Source: Baffinella frigidus
Taxonomy: Eukaryota > Cryptophyceae > Cryptomonadales > Baffinellaceae
NCBI GenBank assembly: GCA_026770585.1
Contig: MU646603.1
Span: forward strand, 455,181-473,621
DNA: 18,441 bases
Direction of reading: 5' to 3'
The notes under the pieces are model-generated. The model was not told where the DNA came from. It was given only the letters and a program-made list of their open reading frames with translations, and did not search any database. Below, in pieces: positions 8,190 to 17,000 of this stretch. Each line of letters starts with the position of its first letter. The stretch's first letter is position 1. The position numbers were made by a program, and so were the translations under genes.

Positions 8190-11100
8190 GGAGCGTGCCT
8201 GTGCTCCTTGGCCTTTGCCAGGCGCGCCTGCAGATCCTTCAAACCTGATGTGGAGCCCGAGCGTCAGCGTCAGCACAGTGCCGGTAAGGAAACGAAAAAA
8301 ACAACCCGATACAGTAAATATCCGGCCAGGGCGGGTGGGCGCAGGGGAAGGCAGGGTGGCGGTGGCGGTGACGCATGCGGAGGATGCAAGGGGTGTGTTT
8401 GGGTTTAGGGTTTAGGGTTTGGGGTTTGGGGTTTGGGGTTTAGGGTTTAGGGTTTAGGGTTTAGGGTTTAGGGTTTGGGGTTTAGGGTTGAGGGTTTGGG
8501 GCTTGGGGCTTGGGGCTTGGGGTTTGGGGTTTGGGTTTTTGGGTTTAGGGTTTAGGGATTAGGGTTTAGGGTTTGGAGTTGAGGGTTTAGGTTTTAGGGT
8601 GTAAGGGTTTAGGGTTTAGGGTTTGGGGTTTAGGGTTTAGGGTTTAGTGTTCAGTGTTTAGGGTTCAAGGTTTAGGGTTTAGGGTGTGCGGTTCAGGGTT
8701 CAGGGTTCAGGGTTTGAGGTTTATGGTTTAGGGTTTAGGGTGTCCCGTAAAGTCAGGTCCATAATGTGGGTGGACCTTGAGCGCCGTTCGGAACGTAGGG
8801 AGGGGGCGGGGGCGCGGCCATCGAGCGTAGGTGCGCGGCACACGACCGCGCGAGAGCCGAGCAGTGTCCGCCTGCCATGGGGGGGGGATCGGAGGCAGGG
8901 GTTTAGGTTTCAGGGCTAAGGGTGAACGGTTGAGGGTTTAGGGTTGGTGGTTTGGGGTTTAGGGTTTAGGGTTTAGGGGTTGGGGTTTAGGGTTTAGGGG
9001 TTGGGGTTTAGGGGTTGGGGTTGAGGGTTTAGGATTTAGAGTTTAGAGTTTAGGGTGAGGTCGATAGCCGTGAGCGCGTAAGAGCAAGTGTGAAACACGG
9101 GATCGGCAACAGCTTTGGGACGGGGTGCCCCTAAGGAGAGAGGGGGAGAGGGAGAGAGGGTGAGAGGGGGGGGTGAGACCGGTGACATTGTAGCCGCCTT
9201 CGAGGAGAGAGACGATCCTCCCTTGGCAACAGCTCTCTGCCACCTGCCGTATTGCCCCCGGGATCAGACTCCTTCCTAGCTCTGCCTGCGTTGATCGGGT
9301 CTCCTGAAAATGGGGAGGCCGGAAATTGATTGCAGTGTTGTCTGGTACGAATCCGTCAACTTTTGGTGTGAACACGACCAGTTAACCCGACGGAGGCAGA
9401 GCTAGGACTCGCTGACTGCCAGCAGCGCCTCGCCGCGCCCCACCACCACGCGTTGCTGCTCCACATCCTAGACATGTGGAGCAGCAACTTGTGGTGGTGG
9501 GGCGCGGCCACCACAAGGGCAAGATTGGTGTCGATCACTTTTGAGTGGAAACTGGAGGCAGGCCGACTGGTCAGGTGGTCACTGCTTGGGAAGAAGCTCA
9601 TTCTGTGAAACGGCGCTGGGGCGTGGAGAGTGGGCAGAGCTTATCCGGGGAAACCTATTTTTCTTTCATTTGATGGCAACGAAAATTACTACATAATTCG
9701 TTCTTGTTAGTAATATTAAAGAATTTGTGTAGTAATTTTGATTGCCACCAGATGAAAGAAAAATAGGTTTGCCCGGATAAGAGCTAGAGAGTTCGGCGGG
9801 GTACCGCGCGAAGGCCCTCGGTGACCCACGCGTAGTCATCCTCCCTCGGGTTGGCTGACTTTTCTCACGTTGACATGCTATGCTGGGTTTATGGCACAAA
9901 TTCGTCAACTCTGAAGCGGAAAAGAGCCCCGGCTCACCTCATTGGTGAGCCCAAATAGACTGAGGCAGAGCTAGATAGTGAGTCGGGATAGGGTTTTGGG
10001 TTTCGGGTTGAGAGTTTCGGGTTTCGGGTTTAGGGTTTAGGGTTCAGGGTTACCGCGCGGAGGCGCTCGGTGACCCAGGCGTAGTCATCTTCTGTCAGCG
10101 CTACCAGCCCGTAGTTCATCTTGTCCTGTTGAGGGTTTCGGGTTGAGGGTGTGCGGTTAGGGTTTGGGGCTTGGGGTTTAGGGTTTGGAGTTTAGGGTTT
10201 AGGGTTTAGGGTTTAGGGTTTAGGGTTTGGGGTTTAGAGTTTAGGGTTGAGGGTGTAGGTTTTCGGGTTTAGGGTTTAGGGTCTAGGGTTTAGGGTTTAG
10301 AGTTTAGGGTTTAGGGTTGGGTGTTCAGGGTTTAGGGTTTAGGGCTTAGGGTTTGGGGTTCAGGGTTTAGGGTTTAGGGTTAAGAGTTTCATGCCTGTGC
10401 GTGTGCGTCGAAGCCAGCGGAGACAATGATGAGGTCGGGCTTGAAGGCATGCAGCCGCGGCAGCAACGTCCCCTCCACACACTGCATCACAGGCAAGATC
10501 CGTCAGCGCGTGGGTCATGGGCGCGCACTATGGAGGGTGGAGAGTGGAGAGTGAAGAGCGCTTCCAATAGCTTGCAAGGGGGACAGTGCGGATCCGAGTG
10601 CGAAAAAAAAATCAACCCTCAACCCTAAACCCTCAACCCTCAACCCTAAAAACTGAACCCTAAACCTTGAAATCCTAAACCCGCTGGCTTCGGTAGGTCT
10701 CGTTCGCCAATCTCAACGAAATTCAACTCTGAAGTCGGCCCTTGCGCGAGACAGGAGGCCCCTGGGGTCGAGTTGAGAGAGCAGGCCTCTCTCTGGGATC
10801 GAGTTGAGACAGGAGCATCTTCGGATCGAGGTCCAGGGATCGAGGTGAGAAAGGGTCTCTGTTGGAACGAGTCGCACCTCCCGGAACTCGACAGTGCCAA
10901 ACTTGGGCCCGAGCGGCAGGTTCAGAATGTTCTTGTGCGGATCAGTCCCCTCCACGGCGAGCGGGCCCGTCCCAGGGTAGAATTGCCCTGTGTAAACGTT
11001 CCCCGACGCGTACGCAGCCCCCATGGAATCCGTGACCTAATCCGGGGAGAGGTTTAATTTAAAAGAAAACGAATCCCTATTTGTTCATAGGAGTTGGACC

Positions 11101-13743
11101 AAGGTTAATTAGGGCCCTAAGTAAATTTAATTAGGGCCGAAATCCGGTTTGATAGGCCATTTTATTTCAAATTCAACTTGTTCCTGGATGAGACCTCCCC
11201 GAAGGAATGGGTGGACGCGAAGAGGACGTTGTCGGAGTCCTTGTCTGTTACCCACGGTTTGTAGTCCCAGCTTTTGACGGCGAGTTCGCCCACGGGGGTG
11301 TTGACCTGTGGGGTTTGGGGTTTGGGGTTTGGGATTTGGGAATTAGGGTTTAGGGCCTGGGGTTTAGGGATTGGGGTGTAGGGTTTAGAGTTTCGGGATT
11401 AGGGTTTAGGGTTTCAGGTTTCGGAATTAGGGTTTAAGGTTTAGGGTTGAGGGATAAGGGTTCAGGGTTTAGGGGTTGGGGGTGGGGTTTCGGGTTCAGG
11501 GTTTAGGGTTTAGGGGTTAGATTTCAAGGTTTAGGGTGTAGGGTTGACCTTGTGCGTCAACCGCGCAGGCTGCAGGTTCCGCACACACTCCTCCGTCCCG
11601 TTCCCATGATGCACATCAAAGTCAACAATCGCAACCCGCTTCACCCCCATGTCCCGCCCGCGCGCCGCCATCGCGTGCGCCGCGCCGATCGCCGCGTTGC
11701 TCAACAGGCAAAAGCCGTGCGACGCGCTTTGAGACTCCTTCTCCATGAAGCACGCTGAGGCTCCGCGCGGTCCTGCGTGGTGGCCTGCAGGGGGGAGGGT
11801 GTAGGGTGTAGGGTTTAGGGTTTAGAGTTTAGGGTGTAGGGTTTAGGGTTTAGGGTTTGGGGTTTAGGGTTTGGGGTTTAGGGTTTGGGGTTTAGGGTTT
11901 AAGGTGTTGGGTTCAGGGTTTAGGGTTAAGGGTGTAGGGTTTAGGGTTTAGGGTTTAGCCTGCCGGGCGCACTACGCAGAAGGCTGCGTCTGCTCCGCCC
12001 TCTAGGACTGCGTCGACCTGGGTTGGGGGTTGGGGGTTGGGGTGTGGGGGGTTGGTGTTTGGGGTTTGGGGTTTGGGGTTTGGTGGGGATCGGGAGGGAT
12101 TGGGTTTGGGTTTGGGTTTGAGGTTTTGGGTTTGATCTTTGGGGGTTTTAGGTTTTAGGTTTTGGTTTTATGGTTTATGGTTTATGGTTTTGGGGTTCGG
12201 GTTTAGGGTGTCCGGTTTAGGGTTTAGGGTTTAGGGTGTAGTGTTTAGGGTATATGGTGTAGGGTTCAGGGTTTAGGGTTTAGGGTTTAGGGTTTAGGGT
12301 TTAGGGTTTAGGGTTTAGGGTTCGGGGGCTAGGTTTCAGTATTCAGGGTGAAGAGGATGTACCCCATCGACGACAGCGCGCGCCGCACACAGTGCCGCGT
12401 CCCACGACGACCCCGTAATCACCGTATCCAAATCCAACCGCTTGTGCACGCCCGCCCCCGCGCCCCCCGCCCCTCCACCCCCTGCCGCCGCCGCCGTAGC
12501 TGCTGCTGCTGCTGCGGCGTCCTCCTTGACGCGGAGCCCCGCGCAATGCTCGAGCATCTCGGCGACGTACTGGTACTCATGCACGCGGAGCACGTCGGAG
12601 ATCTCCGCGCCGTCCGTCACGTGCCGCCACTCGACTTTATCTTTGAACTCCTCTGCCTGGAGGGCGCCGCGGTCCTCGGAGAGGAGCACCTGGGGAAAAC
12701 GAGGTTGACTAAATTGAGGTTTGCTAAATTGTCAAACTCGAGGTTTACTAAATTGGGAGATCCGACCGCTGTACGCCAGGTGGACAGGCGGGACGAGACG
12801 TGAGGAATCTAGCATCCAAAAGTAATCCAGGAGGTTGTGGGGGGGAGGATACCTGTAGGCGCTGGGCGCTCTCGGGCCCCCACGCGCTGTCGGGCGCGTG
12901 CTTGCCGCACACGTCCGAATGCAGGAGCAGCGCCTTCCCCGTCGCCGTCCTCGCGCCCGGGGGGGCCTCGGCCCCGGGGAACGCGTGCGTGATGAGCGTG
13001 AGGATGCTGGGTTGGCGCATGCGTGCGGCGAGCGCCGCGGCGGTGCCCCACGTCACGCTCTCGAGCAGAGCGTCTTGCGCGGAGATGGCTTCGAGAATCA
13101 GCTTCGCGCTCGCTTCGCCCCTCTCCCCGCCACAGAGGACCGCACAGTGGAGGGGGGTGCTCAAAAGATGGTCAGCCGTGCTCAGCTCCGCGCCGTTCTT
13201 CTGGAGCAGCTCGAGGGCTTCGACGCTGCCTGCCATCGCGGCGCGATGCGCGGCGGTAGCGCCCAGAGTGTCCACCGCCGAAACGGTCGCGCCGGCTTCC
13301 AGCAGCAGCGCGAGCAGCTGCATGCTGGCGTCACGGAGGGGCTCGAAAGACGCGAGGCTGAGCGCGAGGTGGAGGCAGGGCTGGCCCTCGAAAGTCGCGT
13401 TCACGTCAGAGTCTTTCTGGATCAGCAATTTGGCGCACGTAACGTGGCACCCAACGACGGCGAGCGCCAGCGGAGTCGCGCCCTTGTGCGCCTCCGTCAC
13501 CCCCTCCGCGTTGTTCCCAATCTCCAGCAGGCGGTCCAGCAGGGGGGCGTATCCGCGCTCGGCGGCCCAGTGCAGGCACGCCACCTTTCGCCTCTGCATG
13601 TCCTCGGCGCTATCGGCGTCGACCACATTGTCGAGGAGCTCGTCGACCTCCTCAGCCTCCAGCACGGCGATCTGATCCTTCTTCTTGCCATATGCCACCA
13701 GCAGCTCCCGCGACTGCGTCACGATCGGCTCCTCGTCCGCCAT
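8186..13743 (-). CDS. Ankyrin-repeat / histone deacetylase fusion protein, 11 exons
   Basis: Exons: 13743-12853, 12689-12363, 12017-11960, 11784-11549, 11305-11195, 11036-10878, 10481-10395, 10125-10054, 9243-9180, 8871-8776, 8244-8186. All joins keep frame; total about 719 codons. Residues 54-255 carry about five ankyrin repeats (LHWAAERGYAPLLDRLL, GATPLALAVVGCHVTCAKLL, STPLHCAVLCGG). From about residue 267 a class II-type deacetylase follows: LRVHEYQYVAEMLEH, RPAGHHAG (His427/428), VDFDVHHGNGT (zinc ligands Asp482, His484), VSAGFDAH (zinc ligand Asp619), LLEGGYN (Tyr665) and ALARSCAAHLRSM near the end. The key catalytic residues are present, so it should remove acyl groups from lysine in histones or other proteins; ankyrin repeats suggest partner binding. 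An Ala/Gly-rich insert lies at 355-377. RPAGHHA replaces the usual RPPGHHA. Start 13743 has a strong context (GCAAGATGG). Introns 3 and 7 use GC donors. ANK-HDAC fusions may be known in other protists; I could not check. Confidence 0.92.
8401..8748. repeat. TTTAGGG/TTTGGGG array in deacetylase intron 10
   Basis: Near-perfect TTTAGGG runs mix with TTTGGGG and CTTGGGG blocks. The array fills most of intron 8245-8775. Confidence 0.9.
8903..9058. repeat. TTTAGGG/TTGGGGTTTAGGG array in deacetylase intron 9
   Basis: Degenerate units include a higher-order GGGGTTGGGGTTTA motif repeated several times. It lies in intron 8872-9179. Confidence 0.85.
9276..9405. mobile_element. MITE with CTAGCTCTGCC ends (130 bp) in deacetylase intron 8
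   Basis: Left end CTAGCTCTGCCTGCGTTGAT pairs with the right end ending GGAGGCAGAGCTAG; arms are about 24 bp. GACTC occurs on both flanks but four bases from the left tip, so the target duplication is unclear. Confidence 0.75.
9433..9507. repeat. Long hairpin: 34-bp arms, 7-nt loop
   Basis: Arms 9433-9466 and 9474-9507 (CCGCGCCCCACCACCAC... / ...GTGGTGGTGGGGCGCGG) pair with only two adjacent mismatches. It lies inside deacetylase intron 8. It may be a tiny fold-back element or a small-RNA precursor-like hairpin. Confidence 0.85.
9642..9779. mobile_element. MITE with TATCCGGG ends, copy 2 (138 bp), with 6-bp target duplication
   Basis: Ends TATCCGGGG and CCCGGATA; arms of about 55 bp contain CCTATTTTTCTTTCAT. 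AGAGCT is duplicated on both sides (9636-9641, 9780-9785). The AT-rich core is non-coding. It is a relative of the element at 4732-4859 and sits in deacetylase intron 8. Confidence 0.88.
9800..9850 (-). other. Copy of deacetylase exon 8 (exon 8b), alternative exon or relic
   Basis: Reads REDDYAWVTEGLRA followed by a GTACCC donor. The real exon 8 (10125-10054) reads TEDDYAWVTERLRA followed by GTAACC. Over the core 36 nt they differ at 3 sites, two of them synonymous. Spliced to exon 9 the frame is right. A phase-correct acceptor would be GAGAAAAG before TCAGCC, which is weak, and the first half of exon 8 (DKMNYGLVAL) is missing, so it is more likely a duplicated fragment. Confidence 0.65.
9947..9974. 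mobile_element. Isolated right end of a CTAGCTCTG-type MITE
   Basis: GAGCCCAAATAGACTGAGGC followed by AGAGCTAG resembles the right arm of the element at 8039-8189 (AAGCCCAAATCTAAGTGAGA then CAGAGCTAG). I found no matching left end nearby. Confidence 0.55.
9988..10052. repeat. Telomere-like array at the donor of deacetylase intron 8
   Basis: On the gene's sense strand the donor reads GCG|GTAACCCTGAACCCTAAAC, so the repeat starts two bases into the intron. Confidence 0.85.
10126..10394. repeat. Telomere-like array filling deacetylase intron 7 from edge to edge
   Basis: TTTAGGG, TTTGGGG and TTCGGGT units occupy the whole 269-nt intron. On the sense strand the acceptor is CCCTCAACAG, itself a repeat variant. 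At the other edge the donor is the non-standard GCATGA, followed within a few bases by CTTAACCCTAAACCC. Confidence 0.88.
10617..10682. repeat. CCCTAAA/CCCTCAA array in deacetylase intron 6
   Basis: This array has the opposite orientation to those in the neighbouring introns, reading CCCTAAA on the plus strand. Confidence 0.88.
11310..11545. repeat. Telomere-like array filling deacetylase intron 4
   Basis: On the sense strand the donor reads AAG|GTCAACCCTACACCCTAAAC and the acceptor CCCCAAACCCCACAG. Both edges are therefore made of repeat-like sequence. Confidence 0.88.
11795..11957. repeat. Telomere-like array filling deacetylase intron 3
   Basis: On the sense strand the donor reads CAG|GCTAAACCCTAAACCCTA. 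The first repeat unit supplies the GC donor. The acceptor side ends CCCTCCCCCCTGCAG. Confidence 0.88.
12020..12350. repeat. Telomere-like array filling deacetylase intron 2
   Basis: Near-perfect TTTAGGG at about 12255-12322 grades into TTTGGGG and TTGGGGG units toward the acceptor, which reads CCCCAACCCAG on the sense strand. Confidence 0.88.
12690..12852. other. Deacetylase intron 1, with a short AT-rich repeat
   Basis: No telomere-like units here. Instead GAGGTTGACTAAATT, GAGGTTTGCTAAATTG and GAGGTTTACTAAATTG form a three-copy repeat at about 12700-12755. Splice sites are CAG|GTATCC and CCCCAG. Confidence 0.7.
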
Positions 13744-14052
13744 CTTGCCCGATCTCACAATCCTCTGCGGAATCCATTCAGTCCTGGATACCTTCCGAGG
13801 CGATCCAAATGGATGCTGGTTCATGCACCAATTTCCATGTCGGCACCTTCGAAAATGAATGTTCCAGCCAGTAAAGTCAGAAAGTGGCTCGAAGCAATCG
13901 TCAATTTGGTCCGCCTCGCAGGGCTGCTTTTTCGTCACGCCTCTCTCCGCTCTCAGAGATTCACCGCACCGACTGCGCTGTCCTGCGACCTCTGCACGGG
14001 AGGATCTTGTTGTGATCCCGAAAGGAAGCAGGGCCTTTCTGCACGGGCAGTG
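13744..14052. promoter_or_regulatory. Divergent spacer, probable shared promoter
   Basis: These 309 bp separate the start codons of the deacetylase (leftward) and the lipase-like gene (rightward), so both promoters and 5' UTRs must fit here unless non-coding exons lie elsewhere. Open frames cross it on both strands but have no conserved sequence. I see no convincing TATA box and make no site-level claim. Confidence 0.55.
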
Positions 14053-17000
14053 ATGCGGGGCCGCGAGCGCATGTTCACCGCGACGCACGGGAAGGAGCTG
14101 TACTACGAGACCTGGTTCCCGCTGGAAGAGGGCGCGACGGGCAGGGGGTCGCCCCCCTGCTCGCACCCAGCCTTTCATCTTTTTTTTTCGAACTTGATGG
14201 AAGAGCGGAGCAGAGGCCAGCAGCAGAACGGTCAGTGTTCGGAGGCCAGTGCAACTGAGGTGCAGTGGCGCAGTGCGTTGCGAAACCACAGTTGCAACAC
14301 GCCTTCTCTCTCCCTCACCTGCCTGCCCCACAGAGGGTGAACCCCCTTTTCATCGCATCAAACCTTGCCGCCGAACGAGAGGGCAGCCTGCAGGCTCCTA
14401 GGGCAGGATTCATGTGCAGCAGGACACCCTTGGAGCTCTGAATCCTGCACACACCTCGACGTGCACCACCTCATCCATCGGGCTTAACACTTCACCCTGG
14501 TGCGAGAAAACCCGCGCGGTGCCACAGGAGTTACACCCCACTTTCTCTCCTCATCACCTTCAATCCGAACCGGAAGATAAACTCGACCGTGACTGCCTTA
14601 ACCCATATTCGTAGGAACCCCCCTATGCCCCTAGGGAATTACCCCGTAGGGCATATGGATTTTGCGAAGTACCCTGGCCAGGGTACTTGAAAGAATCAGA
14701 CCTCAGAACCAATTCAAAAGTTGATTCATGGAAAATTCTAGGGAAATTCTCCTCAAAAGTAGCAGGCCTGAATGAGGTGACTGGTCCGAGTTTGATTTCC
14801 GGTTCAGACTGACCTTGCCCCCAAGAGGGCGAGTAATTCCCAGCAGAGGGCGAGTAATTCTGCCCCACAGAGGGCGCGTAATTCGGGTGAAGGTGTTCCC
14901 GAACACCACTGCGCCCGTGCACTTTCATCTCGGAAGATAACTGAATCAGTTCCTCTTCAATAGAAGGTTGCATAGGAGAAATCAGTTGGGGCATAGCGAA
15001 TTTGATTAGGCCTCGTAAATAAATGACAACGCCAATTGGGGAACTGATTCAATTATCTTTCGAGATGAACTTGCAGCGGCTACCATCGCCCGCCTCGTTA
15101 ACGCTGCGTGCGGCATGCGAGCAGGCTGCTCGCATGATAAGTGCTGATACGTATCAGCACCCAGCTGATAACCCAAGGGGAAATATACAGTATTTCTACT
15201 AATGGATAACCCAACCCTACGAGCAGGGACTTTGCGGTATCAGGGACTTTGCCGTAAAAGTCTCTCTCCTCTCGTTAACCCAGAGAGACTTTTAACCCAA
15301 CCCTACGAGCAGGGACTCTCCTCTCGTTGAACCTGCGTGCGGCATGTGAGCAGGGACTTCGCGGTTTTCCTCCACGCAGTGCATGAGTCGGCGGATACCA
15401 CCACAGCACAGGAGCTTGCGAATGTCTTTGCGACGCAGCTCGGCCACGAATTCGTGAGTTTGGGGGGTGGGATTTGAGGTTGAGGGTTTGGGGTCCCACT
15501 TAGCAGCCACCGGGGGCTTCACGGATACAGTCCATCTAAACGATTTGTACCATAATCTTATCTATTTGCATTGGATGCTGACAACATTTCCCCAGGATAT
15601 CCGGGGGGAAAGAAAATTGGCCGCTGCTAAGTGGAGGGTTGAGGGTTGGCAGTGCAGCAAATCCTTGCGCACCGCCGAGGTGCCTCTGCTCAGACTTGCG
15701 AGACTCTCAAGGATATCCTGCTCCCAGCCCAAAAAATCATTCAAAATATTAAGAGGAAACATTTCAAACCTCGAGCGTCGGGACCCAGATGATTGCCTGG
15801 GGGGCATTGTACGATCGCTGCCTCTCCGATGCTGCTCGCCCTCATCTTTCAGCCTGCCCCCCAGTCAGTTCACCTAGGCTGAAAGAAGCGGTCCCCGTCG
15901 CCTAGTCCCCGTGTCTGCTGATCGCTGCGTTTTCTCTGCAGATCTGCTTGGATACACACGCGATCACAGGACAGGGAGACTGACTGTGGTGAAAGATGAG
16001 GGCGCCACCTCTCCCACAGTCAGTTACCGTGTCCGCTGATAGCGTGTGTTGCTCCGGCTCCGCAGATCTGCCTGGAGCATTACGGGCACGGGCGAAGCTA
16101 CGGGAAGCGCGGCCACGTTGACTCCTTCGATCGTCTCTGCAAGGACCTGGTCGCCGCCTGCCTCTTACCTTATGATTCATAACCAAGATTATCATGGTCC
16201 CACCAGCACGTCTGCCTCTTAAATGATTATTTTTCTGAGCGTGTGACTCACAAGTCATACGCGTATGACTCATAACGAAGGTTATGAGGCCACGCTGACT
16301 CCTTCGACCGCCTCTGCAAGGACCTGGTCGCTTACTCCCTCTTAGCGTATTCAGATGAGCATGGTCCCACCAGCACGTCTTAAATCATTGATTTTCCTCT
16401 TAACTTTCCTCGTGAATTATTGATTTTCCGACAGCGCGTCTGCGAGGCCACGTCGACTCCTTCGACTGAACCTGGTCGCTTACTATCTCTTAGATTATTC
16501 AGATTAGCATGTTTCCACCAGCACGGATGCCTCTCAAATTGTGGATTTTCCGACAGAACGCCTGCCTCTTAGATTATCAGAGTATGATGTTCCCACCAGT
16601 ACGCCTCCCATCTGGGGCAAATGATTGCCCAAGGGGAACTGAATCATCATGATGGTTTCACCTCCACCTCAGCCTGAAATCCCCTGCTTTCACAGCCCTT
16701 GCCTTTTCGACTCTCGATGTTCGCGTGATCTGGGCGACACGTCACCAGAAGATCCAGCCATATATGTAATCCGTTTGCTACTCGCAGCCTATCGGCACCA
16801 CAAGAGTGCCTCCGGAGGCCTTGCACCCTAGACACAAATATCAGAATACGAGGTATGTAAGCCAAACATGGACCTTTTTTATCGCACACGCTGACCTGAG
16901 TGAGCCACCCTCCTCAGATGGAGTTCCTGGACTGGAAGCTCGCGCAGAACCCCTCTCGCGGGCTGCTGCTCCTCGGGCACTCGATGGGAGGCGCGGTGGC

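Noticed and set aside
9060-9130. A deacetylase exon 10 in the region just left of exon 9
   Set aside because: No frame there gives the expected C-terminal motif, whereas 8871-8776 gives ALARSCAAHLRSM with exact phase and splice sites on both sides.
13744-14331. N-terminal extension of the ankyrin-deacetylase protein up to 14331
   Set aside because: The frame stays open, but the extension has no conserved sequence, overlaps the lipase first exon on the other strand, and a well-placed ATG with good context lies at 13743.
12898-14340. 480-codon plus-strand open frame
   Set aside because: It is the complement of the ankyrin/deacetylase first exon and the divergent spacer. High GC keeps the other frames open. 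Only its end (from 14053) matches a real exon.
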